NCBI GenBank assembly: GCA_032717465.1
Contig: CM064713.1
Location: forward strand, 6,247,001-6,311,000
Length of the DNA: 64,000 nucleotides
Direction: 5' to 3'
From: Coenobita brevimanus
Lineage: Eukaryota; Arthropoda; Malacostraca; Decapoda; Coenobitidae
Part shown: in pieces, positions 9,899-20,221 of the stretch
Layout: the number at the start of each line of letters is the position of its first letter
Position numbering within the stretch: the first letter of the stretch is position 1
The notes under the pieces: generated by a model
The model's database searches: none
Told to the model about the DNA's origin: nothing
What the model saw: the letters and a program-made list of their open reading frames with translations, nothing else
Program-made: the position numbers and the translations under genes

Positions 9899-11629
9899 AT
9901 GAAGGGACTTATGCTATGGATTCTCCTATACATAGTAAGAGTATATGCGCACCTAGACCCCAAGCATATAGTACGACAACGATGCCTCATAGCTCCAACG
10001 GCCACGACTACAATCGTCAAGGACGTCATGAGTACTGAAATAAGTCTAGATTACTTGTATGACTTACCTACTTATGCAGAAAGACTTGCGACGCCGATGC
10101 GAACTCTGGACTTCAAGATAGGGAATTATGTTTCACAAGCACATAACACCAAGGAAGTGGATGAAATGGTGAAGTTAGCGAAATGGAAACTAGAACAGGC
10201 GAAGTCAACTATGCTCGTCATGATCCAAGATCTCCCATCTTATGGAACGGAGGTACTGAGCGACAGGAACAATATCACACGTACTCGCCAAAAGCGCGGT
10301 TTGTTCGATCTGGGCGGCGCAGTTCTTGGGAACATCTTTGGATTGGCTACAGAGGATGACCTTAAAGAAATAAACAACAAATTTAATAAGATAGCTCAGG
10401 TACTAACATACCAAGATAAATTCATCACAGGACAGAACTCGGCAATGAAGACAATTGTGAAAAATCTGAAACAAGCAGAAAACGTAGCTCTCGAGAGTGT
10501 AGATAAAATAAATGACTTAGAGGGCAACGTTACTCTTTTCCAGCACTTCTCCATCATCACAGAACATATTGACACGATTCTACTACAATTAGAGAACACT
10601 AGAGATCATTTCAGGGCACTTATGCAAGGAATTTCGAATGCTGGTGATGGCAAGATCACAAATGACTTACTCCCAGTTCATGAGCTACGTCAGATAGTTA
10701 GTCAAGGCATACATAAACATAAATTGAAGCCATTGTTCCGCAGTAGGGAATTTATGCAATATTACCCGTACTTAGAAGCAACACTAACACCAACATCAGT
10801 GATAGTTCATGTACCATTCATCACGGAAGACCTGTTCACAGTATACCAAATACACCCCTTCCCCTATAAAAACAACAACGCTTTGGTCATCATCAACATC
10901 AACACAGACACCGAACTCATCATGGTCTCCAAGAGACGAGACACTGTCACTTTCGCAAGTGAGTCAACGATTGAGCGAAAGTGCCGCACATCCTTACATG
11001 CTGTTCATCTTTGTCCTGCGTACATTTTCACGTTTCAGCCTACTGATATGGTCCCTTGTGAAATGGCTATCATCAGCAATAACAATATTCATCATCATTG
11101 CAACTTCACTTTTGCTCCAGATAAACTTGTACACCATCAACGCATTGGACATTCGCAGTTTTTTTATTTCCCTCATAACACATCAGTTTACATAGTCTGT
11201 CCAGATATACCACCATCTCATACATCAGCCTCAGGATTATACATAGCACCAGACTACTGTGCGGTATTTACACCATCCATGTCTACTTTTTCCACCATCA
11301 ATCACTACGCCATTATCAACCATACACACAAACATTTCCACCCACTGCCTAATATGAACTTAAACATGAGCACAAGTATTAAGCTGACTTCACCTAAGTT
11401 TGAAACTATGCAGCTGATCAATGAAACAATGAAGCCCTGGGAAGATTTGAGTTTGAGTATGTTCAACCCATATTATGTGTATAGCCAAGCACCTTCTGTC
11501 TTTATAATCATCTGCATTGTAGTTGCAGTATTGCTGTTGGCAATGCACAGAATGCATGCAAGAATTGCTAATTTGGAGTCATTGTTTAGTGGGGGGAAAG
11601 TTAACATCACAGTTAACCACCCTGAATGA
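9899..11629 (+). CDS. env: Env-like class I fusion glycoprotein of the LTR retrotransposon
   Basis: 576 codons with no internal stop. Features in order: a hydrophobic N-terminal signal peptide (residues about 1-18); an ectodomain; a furin-type site RQKR ending at residue 133; immediately after it a glycine/alanine/phenylalanine-rich fusion-peptide-like stretch (134-150); a heptad-like helical region (about 155-225); several N-glycosylation sequons (for example near 210, 390 and 430); and a transmembrane helix at about 532-551 with a short basic tail. Architecture and cleavage context match the errantivirus Env group, which is related to baculovirus F proteins (established knowledge). It starts 91 bases after pol and would need a spliced or otherwise subgenomic message. 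Whether it makes particles cannot be judged here. Confidence 0.9.
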   Translation: MKGLMLWILLYIVRVYAHLDPKHIVRQRCLIAPTATTTIVKDVMSTEISLDYLYDLPTYAERLATPMRTLDFKIGNYVSQAHNTKEVDEMVKLAKWKLEQAKSTMLVMIQDLPSYGTEVLSDRNNITRTRQKRGLFDLGGAVLGNIFGLATEDDLKEINNKFNKIAQVLTYQDKFITGQNSAMKTIVKNLKQAENVALESVDKINDLEGNVTLFQHFSIITEHIDTILLQLENTRDHFRALMQGISNAGDGKITNDLLPVHELRQIVSQGIHKHKLKPLFRSREFMQYYPYLEATLTPTSVIVHVPFITEDLFTVYQIHPFPYKNNNALVIININTDTELIMVSKRRDTVTFASESTIERKCRTSLHAVHLCPAYIFTFQPTDMVPCEMAIISNNNIHHHCNFTFAPDKLVHHQRIGHSQFFYFPHNTSVYIVCPDIPPSHTSASGLYIAPDYCAVFTPSMSTFSTINHYAIINHTHKHFHPLPNMNLNMSTSIKLTSPKFETMQLINETMKPWEDLSLSMFNPYYVYSQAPSVFIIICIVVAVLLLAMHRMHARIANLESLFSGGKVNITVNHPE

Positions 11630-12108
11630 AGTGTATATATTTTGTATATAGTATTAATTATATATATATAAAAAAAAAAAAATAAAAAAAAATAATAATA
11701 ATAATATAAAGAAGAATGACCCATATATGACAGACCAGTACCATTATCTTTGAATGAAATATTAATAACTCTTACAATAATCTTAATTTTAAACTATTTT
11801 TATTCTTGCATGTATGCATTTCACTATAATATCCCAAGTACATACTGTATTACAGTTAAATAATTTACTTTAATGCATTTATTCAAATATGTATACAACT
11901 TATTTAAAATGTAATATTACTGAATAATCACTATTTACTATGAATAATATACAGTATGTATACAATATTCATACAATTATGTTACTTTACAATATTATGT
12001 ATTTCACTTAATTAGCTTATAAGTTCATTATAACGTGTATGTAGCATGTATTAATATGTTATAACTATTAAATGTCGATGGTACGCCATTTTCGCGCAGC
12101 CGAGCAAA
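11630..12108 (+). other. AT-rich 3' untranslated region of the LTR retrotransposon
   Basis: No gene. A/T runs at 11640-11710 are followed by sequence rich in ATTCA and TATTAC words, then the 3' LTR. The bases before the LTR (GCCGAGCAAA) make only a weak polypurine tract. Confidence 0.7.
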
Positions 12109-12659
12109 TGTAGGACTACATAATAGATAGATAGATAAATAGATAGATAGAGAGACAGATAGAAGCAGGAAGTCAAATGATGAGAAGGTGTTGTGTCTGC
12201 GAGAATCGAGCAGTGCTAAACATGCTTACACCCTCTTAACACTGAGGAAAGCTGACGACGGCGGCCAGTAAGGAGATGATGCAGTTAGCTGTCAGCAGTC
12301 CTCTCGTGAACAAAGATCCACAAGGAACACACGTGACACACCCCTGCTACACCAGATTTTAGGAAAGAGAGGGTAGAAGGAGACAAGCGACCCTAGAGAG
12401 AGGTCGAGACGGAGATTAGCCTTAGAACAGAAAGAGAGAGAGATAGCGAGACAGGGAGGTAGCTACCCGCGACTTATACTCTTCCCATAGAGAGACCTGT
12501 TTAATATTTCCAAGACAAATAAAAATAGTCCCATACTATTCTTTACCTCTCCCATCACTACATGACATCTGGTGGGGAAACTACTACAAGATATAAAAGC
12601 CGCTCGACCACAAGTCTAAAATATACTTCTCTACAAGTAACTACAAAGTCTTTATGACA
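12109..12659 (+). repeat. 3' LTR
   Basis: 551 bp, same ends as the 5' LTR. Five substitutions relative to it were counted by eye (near 12350, 12410, 12449, 12471 and 12554), giving about 99% identity. It is followed directly by the right half of the C-rich tract. Confidence 0.95.
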
Positions 12660-12950
12660 CCCCCACCACCCCAACCTCCAATCCTCCTCCACCCCCCACC
12701 CCCATCCCCCCCAAACAACCCCACCCCTCCAACCCCCACCACCACCCCCACCCTTTTCCCCCCACCCCCCTCCTGACCCCCCACTTACCACCCCCACCCA
12801 TAACCCCTCACCTCAACCTTACCCCCCTACCCTCACCCCCCACCTTCCCCAAGCACCCAGTCCCCATCCCCGCACCACCTCAAAACCCCCACACCCCTCC
12901 ACACGTCCTCCCCTACAAATCCCCCACCATATCGCACCCACTGATTATGC
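12660..12950. repeat. C-rich low-complexity tract, right half
   Basis: Continuation of the tract interrupted at 2945. The plus strand is almost G-free. The open frames it produces are compositional. Confidence 0.85.
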
Positions 12951-13001
12951 CCATCCTGAGCGTCTGTCAAAATATTACGATGCCCGTCTTTTCGAGGTTA
13001 A

Positions 13002-14180
13002 TATTTATATGGATGGTGCTGTAAGGGAGGTGAATGCAAGAGTGTTAGGTGGAGGTCTGAGTCCGATGAATGTTGATGGTAGAGAGTGGAATCTGATGCA
13101 GCTGCTGTTTGTGAATGATACTACACTGGTGGCTGCTTCAAAGGAGAGGCTGAGACAGTTGGTAGAGGAGTTTGGAAGGGTGTGTGAAAGGAGGAAATTG
13201 AAAGTAAATGAGAATTAGAGTAAAGTGACGAAGTGTACATGGTCAGTAGATGGTAGGAGGATGAATATAATTTTGAATGGTGAGTTGCTTCAGGAGGTAA
13301 AGTGTTTTAAGTATTTAGAGTCACATGTTGCTGTGGAAGGAAGAATAGATGCAGAAGTCAAGTTTACAATGAATGAAGTAGGAAAGGTGCTGGGAGGAAT
13401 GAAAAAGTGTTCAGATGTAAAGAGAAGGCTGTATGAGGGTGTTGTGGTCCCGACTGCGTTATATGGGGCTGAAACATGGAATATGGGTGTAGCAGAGAGG
13501 AAAAGTTTGAATGTAATGGAGATGAGGTGTCTGAGGAGTATGTGTGGAGTGACGCATATGGATTGAGTGAGAAATGATGAAGTGTGAAGGAGAACTGGAG
13601 TTGTTTGGGAGATGGCTGATCGAGCTGAGCAGAGGGTGTTGTGATGGTCTGGGTATATGGAGAGAATGGATAATAAGGAATTGGTGAAAAAGATAACTAA
13701 ATCTGATGTGAGAGGTGTAAGGCTGAGAGGAAGTCCATGAATAGGATGGATGGACAGTGTGAAGAGAGCGTTGGATGTGAGAGGGAAGTCTGTTGAGCAA
13801 GGAGGAGTGGCTCTGAGTGATAGAAATAAATGGAGAGAAATTGTGAATGAATAAACGATGACACAGCCCTGAGGGGATATTCTGCCAAATTTTGTCTGAT
13901 CAGCTGATCATATCAGGTGCGGGTAAGGGGATGGGTCCATTATGATGTGGCAGGGTTAAACCAGCTCTGCTGTTAGGGCCTGCTGCGAATGGCACTGATT
14001 GCACTGTGCAGTTGACCCTTGTGCGGTGTGGTGCAGTGAGGATCTGTCCCTTCTCCCTTTTGGGGCTAAGATGCGATTGAATGTGTTTGAGTGGATGAGT
14101 TAATTGGGAGTGTGTCATCCTATCTCAGCTACCTCCTTTTTCTTGGGGGAAGCAGCCTAGGTATATAGACAAACAGACAG
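13002..14180 (+). pseudogene. LINE family C, copy 1, 3' part of reverse transcriptase and tail
   Basis: Resumes exactly where copy 1 was split at 2500, with IYMDGAVREVNARVLGG. The RT active-site box reads LFVNDTTL at about 13107-13130, so the first catalytic aspartate of the usual xxDD is asparagine. The thumb and C-terminal region follow (KCFKYLES, LYGAETWNMG, MRCLRSMCGVT) with several stops. The 3' tail ends near 14180 in GACAGATAGATAG-type repeats. Broken by at least four stops or shifts, hence a dead copy. Confidence 0.82.
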
Positions 14181-14185
14181 ATAGA

Positions 14186-14255
14186 TAGAGAAACAGAGAC
14201 GAGACCCCACGGGCATAGCTCATTTCCTGTATATCACAACTGGGTAAATATAAAT
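14186..14255 (+). mobile_element. Extreme 3' fragment of CR1-like family A
   Basis: About 70 bp equal to the terminal sequence of family A (GAGACCCCACGGGCATAGCTC, then CTGTATATCACAA and GGTAAATA), in plus orientation. It is a severely 5'-truncated LINE insertion. All the other family A copies in the window are on the minus strand. Confidence 0.7.
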
Positions 14256-14740
14256 AGGGAGACACGCAAGCAGTTTTATAAACATCAGGTTAAAAGCTGA
14301 ACTCATCGTGGGAAACATTGTGCAGGTCCAAGTCTGCCCCAGTGAGGTGTAAGAACACTGGGGTGAACCTTGACCAACAATTATCATTCACTGTGACAAC
14401 CACTTTTATTTTCATTTTTTATGTGTTCAAAATTAAATACTGACACTGATAAATATTCACACAAATATTCAATGATATATGACTGATATTCAGTACACAG
14501 GAAGGAAGTTCACCAAGAGTAGGTCTTTCAGAAACAAAATTCATCACCATGTTTACCTTTCCTGGATTTTGCATAGCTTACTCAAAACTCTCTCATCATG
14601 TTAAAACCAGATACATCAATTTCTTACTTGCATACAATATACAGTACATAAATGGTTGCTCTTGATGACAAATACCCAAAAATCACTAGCAAAACTAGGA
14701 AGCGCTCAGAGAACGCATGCCCCCACCAATGCCACTGCCA
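14256..14740. other. No gene or repeat recognised
   Basis: AT-rich unique-looking sequence. No open frame, inverted repeat or element end was seen. Confidence 0.5.
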
Positions 14741-15295
14741 TTAAAAGTGACCGAAACAGGACCCGCCCTCAAATTTAATCAATTCTTTCTTGGTCCACAG
14801 CTTACCTTTACACAAAATTTCATCGAAATTCATGAGAACTTTTGAAGATATTGTGCAGGATACTCCAAATCCACCCCAAAACTTAATCATTTCTTCCTTG
14901 GCCCATGGCCCATCCTTCCACAAAATTTCATCAAAATCCATTCGTAACTTTTTGAGTAATCCTGGATCCATATCCATGGATATAGGATCCGGATCCAGAT
15001 CCACCCCAAAATTTAGTCAGTTCTTTCTTGGTCCATGGCACACATTTCCACAAATGTCACTGAAATTCACTGAGAGCTTTTGGAGATACTGTACAGTATT
15101 CTGTGGGATACTCCGGATCTGGATCCAGATCCAGCCCAAAATTTAAAAATTTCTTCCTTGGCCCATGGCCCACCCTTCCACAATTTTCATCAAAATCCAC
15201 TCATAACTTTGTGAGTAATCCTGCTAATGGACAGACAGACAGACAGACAAACAAACAAACCAAAGCAGGGTAAAACATAACCTCTTTGGCGAAGG
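14741..15295. repeat. Four-unit tandem repeat with GGATCCAGATCC cores and a GACA/AAAC tail
   Basis: Four imperfect units of about 108-130 bp begin near 14783, 14891, 15021 and 15151. Each holds TTCTTNCTTGG, CCATGGC, CCACAAAATTTCATCAAAATC and AACTTTTTGAG. Two of the spacers carry GGATCCGGATCCAGATCC-like words. The block ends in (GACA)n(AAAC)n and then AACATAACCTCTTTGGCGAAGG, a tail type I recall as widespread in invertebrate short repeats. No protein is coded. Confidence 0.75.
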
Positions 15296-15481
15296 TAATG
15301 ATTTACATATGTGTTATTAATGACTAAACAGACCTGGTCCACACAGCCCTGGTGGTTTGCATGGCCTGATTCAACACAGCTGGCACTGTAACACATAATT
15401 ATACATACAATATATCAAGTTGACCATCCCCTCCTCTGAACAGAGATGGTACTGATTACTACAATTATCTATTAATACAAT

Positions 15482-17965
15482 ATGAAAAATGATTCATGTG
15501 ATATACAGGAAATGAAGAGAAGACAAAAGGGGATACAGGGAACAGCATGGTGGAAAGAACAGGTGAGAGAGGCGGTGACACAAAAGAAGAAAGCATATAG
15601 TGAGTGGATGAGAAACAGGGGCATGGAAGAAGTTGAGACAGAAGAAAGAATTATATGTAGAGAGGAAGAGAGAGGTGAAAAGATTAGTAAGAGAGAGTAA
15701 GAAGAAAGAGGATGAGGAATTTGGAAGGAATCTGAGTGTAAACTGGAAGGAATGTAAGAAAATGTTCTGGAAAGAGGAAAAGAGAGTTAGACAGGGCGTC
15801 AAAGAAGTTAGTTGGGGAGTAAAAGAAAAAAATGGTAGATTACTAGTAAAGAAGGGAGAAGGAGTGAGCAGATGGAGAGAACAATTTAAGGAATTGTTGA
15901 TCATAGAGAATGAAAGTAATGCGAGTGTAAGTGGCAGGGGAATGGCTGGGAGACAGAGGGATGTGAGAAGAGACGAAGAAATCAGTAGGAAGGAAGATGC
16001 GGAAGCAATGAAGAAAGTTAAAGTGGGGAAAGCCCCAAGAATTGATGGAATGTATGGTGAAATGCAGACACATGGGGGAGAGATAGTAGTAGAATAAGAT
16101 GTGTAGATTGGCCTGGGAGAAAGGTAGAGTCCCAGAGGATTGGAAGTCAGGTATAATTATTCCCCTGTACAAAAGAAAAGAGGAAAAAGAAGTATTTGGT
16201 AATCATACGGGCATTTGTCTTCTTAGTGTAATAGGAAAAGTATATGATAGGATACTTATTGACAGAGTTAAGGAAATAACAGAGAAATTAGTTGGAGATG
16301 AACAGGGAGCTTATAGGAAGGGAAAAGGCTGTGTAGATCAGATATTCATTCTTAGATCTTTTCTGGAAAAGTTTCTGGAGAAGGGAAAGAAGTTGTATGC
16401 AGCCTTCATGGATTTGGGGAAAGCATATGACAGGGTGAATAGACAAGGATTGTGGGAAGTATTATGAATATTTGGAGTACATGAGAAGTTGTTCAATGCC
16501 ATGAAGGGTGTGTACAAGAGTGCTAGGGCTGCAGTGAGTGTGGATAGTGAACTGAGTAAATTTTTCTATTTGAAGGTTGGATTGAAACAGGGATCTGTCA
16601 TGTCACCATGTATGTTCATTCTGTATATGGATGAGGTTATAAAAGAGAAACAAGGAAGGGCAGTAGATGCTGGAGTGGTCCTAGTGAGAGAGGGCAATGT
16701 TTGGAAACTCCCTGTACTGTTGTTTGCAAATGATACTGTGTTGTTTAAGTGAAGACTAAGGGGAGCTGCAAGGCTTGGTGGATGAGTTTGGGAGAGTGTG
16801 TAAGAAACAGAATCTAAAGGTGAATGTAGGGAAGAGTAAAGTTATGGTCTATGAGAAAAGTGAAGTCAGTGAATGTACAGTGAGGCTGGATGAGAATGAA
16901 ATGGAAAATGTGAGTGCATACTCGATGTAGTACTGCTGTCGGGTGTTTGCCCTTTCCTCTCCTCCATCCTTCTTTCCTTCCATCCTCTTCTGTCTTTCTT
17001 TCCTTCATTCTTTCCTCTTCCATCTGCCTATGGGTGACTTTACACTCCGTCTTCTGTCTTTCTTTCCTTCATTCTTTCCTCTTCCTTCTGCCTGTGGGTG
17101 ACTCTACACTGAGTGTCAAGCCAAATGATTTCCTGTACACCAGGAAATCATTTACAATGCTGGGTGATAAACATGTAACCAAATTTTTGCACCTGGTGGT
17201 TTAGTGGGTAATTAAGGCGCTCCAATCGGATTGAGCTGGTGAAGGTTCATATCCATGGGAAGGTTGGGGTTTACTGCTCACATGATGCCACTCACGGATG
17301 AGTGAGGCTGGTCACTCTCATTTTAAATGTCAGGACCAACTTGCCTAGCCCCGGACTCCTACGCTCCTCATGGGGCAATGTAGGATTGGATGATGGATAG
17401 ATGGATGGTAGTGTGATGAGTATGGACGGAAGTTTAGAGGGTGAAGTGCTTGAAAGGGTACAACAAGGAAGAAAGGGTACTGGTTCCTTGAAAGCAGTGA
17501 TATGAAACATGGAAGTGAGCATGAAAGTGACAGTATCATGATACCAACTCTAAATGTACAGAAGTGAAGCTTGGACCTTTTTGGAGGGAGAGAAGTTAAG
17601 ATTGAGAGCAGTGGAAATGAGTTATTTGAGAAGAGCATGTGGAGTCACATGGAGAGACAGACTGACAAATGATGAAGTGAAGGAGCTTTGTGGTGTGGAT
17701 GTGATAGGATGCATTAGAAGAAACACACTGAGGTGGTTTGGCCATGTGGAGAGGATGGAGAGTGAGAGACTTACGAGAAGAGTGTATGTGAGTGAGATGG
17801 AGGGGGGGAGAGGGATGGGGAGGCCAAGAATGAGATGGAGGAATGGAGTGGAGAGGTATATGAGAGAGGTGGTGTGAGCTGGAAGCAGAGCAGTGAAATG
17901 GCAGGGGACAGGGCAACATGGAGGCGATTTGTTTGTGGCCACCCCTTACAGGATTAAAGCATCTG
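15482..17965 (+). pseudogene. LINE family C, copy 2, reverse-transcriptase ORF and 3' tail
   Basis: A second, diverged copy of the family at 1420-14180. In order: WWKEQVREAV (15552); a basic linker in a second frame (15633-16097); the RT core from 16099 with EDWKSGIIIPLYK, VYDRILIDRVKE, FMDLGKAYDRV and GLKQGSVMSPCMF (about 16590); the active-site box LLFANDTVL (about 16720-16745, first Asp replaced by Asn, as in copy 1); and, after an interruption, WTFLEGEKLRLRAVEM and LRWFGHVERM (17554-17877). The tail ends near 17965 with GGCAATAGATAGATAG. The stretch at 16920-17190 is CT-rich inserted sequence holding two copies of a CTTTCTTTCCTTCATTC block. Frameshifts and stops make it non-functional. 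Confidence 0.8.
17189..17405 (+). mobile_element. tRNA-derived SINE inserted in LINE C copy 2
   Basis: RNA polymerase III promoter boxes are visible: A-box-like TGGTTTAGTGGG at 17197-17208 and B-box-like GGTTCATATCC at 17244-17254, spaced like a tRNA gene. There is no clover-leaf 3' end. A tRNA-unrelated body follows, ending in a GATG/GATA simple tail near 17400. It is therefore a SINE rather than a tRNA gene. Confidence 0.65.
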
Positions 17966-18293
17966 GCAATAGATAGATAGACAATATTCTTATGATCTTA
18001 GGAGGCTGCCAAACACATTTTCCTTAGTTATTTACTCCGGATGTTACACCTTAGCATTCTTCTGCAAATTTATATAAAGATGTAATGTATAATCCTAGCA
18101 TCGTTTGGATGAATAACATACAAGAACAATATTAACATTCATGGTTAAAACAACTCTATTTTTTAAACCATCTAATGGCAGATTTTCAAGTGAGTTATGG
18201 AGTTAAACAGTAACTGGCAGAAGTAAAATAAACAAGATATGTTTGGGAACCTGCTCAGACAACAATGAATATGACACAAAGTTTGGCACTGAC
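17966..18293. other. No repeat recognised; would be intron downstream of the candidate exon
   Basis: AT-rich, no open frame of note. If the exon at 18294-18566 is real, this would be its downstream intron. Confidence 0.4.
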
Positions 18294-18566
18294 CTATAAA
18301 GCTGTGATACTGTGAGCCAAGTGTCTGAGTGTCATGTTGGTAGTACGACACAAGTGATGCCAGCACCCTGGTCTGGTACCACAGCATCTTATCAAGTGGT
18401 AAAGGTGGTGCTGGCTCAGTAAGTTTTGTGGAAGAGTGTACCAATTTGCAAGGGGAAGGCTGGGATGAGTCTCTGGAATGTGGTGGCTCAGGTAAAGACT
18501 GTAATACTCCTGCTAGTAATTGTAGTCGTTGCTTCACCGCAGGACTTCCACCAGACCAGTATGTCT
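18294..18566 (-). CDS. Candidate host-gene internal exon (unrecognised protein)
   Basis: The minus strand holds a clean 273-bp open stretch framed by splice-like signals: acceptor ...TCACTTTCAG just before base 18566 and donor G|GTCAGT just after base 18294. Both boundaries leave the same phase (one base of a codon), so it would be a symmetric phase 1-1 exon coding about 91 residues. The peptide starts ETYWSGGSPAVKQRLQLLAG, is rich in P and S in the middle, and ends in a helical-looking segment with LPLDKMLWYQTRVLASL. I recognise no family. It has no transposon motif and no stop, unlike every neighbouring LINE relic. It remains a prediction: the pyrimidine tract is modest and no companion exon was found. 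Confidence 0.4.
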
Positions 18567-18989
18567 CTGAAAGTGATGTACACATTTTGCACACATTACT
18601 ATACACACTGACTGTGCAAAAATGCAAAAACCCTTAACTTTTTGTTATCAGTGATAATACGTTACCTTCATACAGGGGTTAATGATATACTGTACAGTAT
18701 CATATTTAACAACACCATCATTATATTTTAGCTATCTTCATCATATGGACCTCATTTCCCACCCTAGGCTGGGCTGAGGAGTAGCAGCGTCCAGACAGCC
18801 AAAGTCTGCCCAATTCAATGGGCCACACTTCCAGTAACTCATCATTCAAGCCCACGGAATTCTGACTCCATTTGATACGTCAAATGGTTTCACTCCATAC
18901 AGTAGCTTCACATATACCTATTCGACAGAGTCAATCTGAACGTTGTCATGTTAAAATGGGATTTCAAATCCTTGGTCATGCACATCTCT
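18567..18989. other. No gene or repeat recognised
   Basis: AT-rich sequence upstream (on the minus strand) of the candidate exon. No element ends were identified. Confidence 0.4.
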
Positions 18990-19870
18990 GCACAAAATTA
19001 ATCCAGCAAGCTCAATCTCTTATCAGTCCCTCAGTCTTAGCAACTTCCATATCCCTCTTCTTCACACACACATCCACCTTCTTGGCTACCTTGCCTCTTC
19101 CCTCCTTCAAATTCGCTCAGATATACCTTTTTCACCACTATTGTTATGCATTCTCCCCACACAACAATACCATCTCAGTACACTCTCTTCAATTCTGATG
19201 TCCACAGACATCTTCACTCGCATCTTACACGAATCATGTTATTTCATATCCTATCCATTCTCTGTACTCCACTTACATTCTTCAACAGTCCCATCTCCAC
19301 TGCTCTTACTCTTGACTTTTCATTTTCATGCCACACCACTGTCTCACATCTGTACATTAAAGCTGTCACTAACACTCCTTGTGCAGCTGCAACACTCAAG
19401 CCTCTCTTTCTCATCAAGGCCCTCATAGCACCAGCTACTTTCCTTCCTTATATTACTCTACTTTCTGCTTCTTTTGCACATTTTTCTCTCTAGTCTATCA
19501 CTGTACCCAGGTATTTGAACTCTCTCTCCAATTCCAGTCTCTCTCCATTCACTGTAACATCACACTGGGAGACACCTTCTTTCTAAATAACCATCACTTT
19601 AGTCTTTTCTATATATTTTCTCTCAAGCCACAACACTCACAGACATCTACAAATCTATGCACTAGTCTACCAAGCTTTGTCTGGTATTTGCATGCAGTAC
19701 TGCATCATCAGCATACATCAAATCTGAGATTTTCCAACCATCATCATTCATTACCAACACCATCCATCTCTACACTATCCATGTTTTTACTTCTCTCATA
19801 ACCCCATCCATTATTATATATACTGCATATTGAACAATCAAGAGGACATCACATAACCTTGTCGCACACC
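18990..19870 (-). pseudogene. Decayed LINE reverse-transcriptase fragment, C-like
   Basis: Reading leftward, an MYADDAVLHA-like RT active site lies near 19720-19690, then a KVMVI thumb segment, VNGERLELEREFKYLGT near 19560-19500, and MRALMRKRGLSVAAAQG...LMYRCETVVWHE in the frame 19426-19244. Stops and shifts are frequent. It resembles family C in layout but keeps both aspartates of the ADD box. Ends are not definable. Confidence 0.65.
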
Positions 19871-19968
19871 CATACTGATCGTGAACCATTTTAAGTTATA
19901 AATGGACAAAATTTTTGAGGCAGTAATTCCTAGCTGGACCTAACCACAATACTAGCCATCACAAGGTT

Positions 19969-20048
19969 ACGAGGTTCCTGAAACCCATTCAGTCTGATGA
20001 CAAACATAATGAGGTTCCTGTAACCCATTCGGTCTGATGACAAACATT
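19969..20048. repeat. Two-copy 40-bp tandem repeat
   Basis: The segment GAGGTTCCTGAAACCCATTC...CTGATGACAAACAT occurs twice in tandem (about 19972-20010 and 20012-20048) with two or three differences. No function is evident. The rest of 19870-20217 shows nothing recognisable. Confidence 0.7.
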
Positions 20049-20221
20049 TTTTATTTCATTCATGCTATCTTCCAACAATTTTATTTGCTTTAAGCTAGAC
20101 TTCTGGAAATAAATGAGTTCGATATGACCTCCAATAACACCTTCACTACAAGGGTGATCTAAGCAGAATACAATCATCTAAGGGCATCAAGATTAAAATG
20201 AAATTATATCATATGGCTTAA

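Larger units (their letters stand above)
2946..12659 (+). mobile_element. Complete Gypsy/errantivirus-like LTR retrotransposon with gag, pol and env
   Basis: About 9.7 kb, bounded by TG...CA direct LTRs of 551 bp each. Order: LTR, primer-binding site, a leader of over 1 kb, gag, pol (protease, RT, RNase H, integrase), env, AT-rich 3' region, LTR. Flanking CCCC on both sides (2942-2945 and 12660-12663) fits the usual 4-bp duplication, but it lies in a C-rich tract and so is weak. Domain order and env type match the insect errantivirus branch of Metaviridae (established family knowledge). Five LTR mismatches by eye suggest a recent insertion. Gag has an early in-frame stop and pol a frameshift in the integrase zinc domain, so this copy looks unable to act on its own. 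Env has no visible break. Confidence 0.95.
2501..12997. mobile_element. TTAA-flanked piggyBac-type DNA element (E1), carrying the LTR retrotransposon inside
   Basis: The element sits between TTAA at 2497-2500 and TTAA at 12998-13001, and removing it with one TTAA restores the LINE reading WLFN-IYMDG across the junction. Its ends are imperfect inverted repeats: CCCTTAAAAGACAGG at the left and, read in reverse complement, CCTCGAAAAGACGGG at the right. TTAA target duplication with C-rich ends is the hallmark of piggyBac-superfamily elements. Without the inner LTR element it is only about 0.8 kb, and it has no transposase, so it would be non-autonomous. The body is strikingly C-rich on the plus strand. 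The left end has an internal near-duplicate of its first 25 bases (AAAGACAGGTGTC and GCATATGC, seen twice). Confidence 0.8.

Noticed and set aside
10809..11195. 128-codon frame inside env
   Set aside because: A shadow frame of the env gene, without its own motif.
12558..12797. Glycine-rich minus-strand frame
   Set aside because: Same compositional cause; it spans the LTR end and the C-rich tract.
17197..17254. Possible tRNA gene
   Set aside because: A and B boxes are present but no clover-leaf or CCA-proximal stem; it reads as a SINE head.
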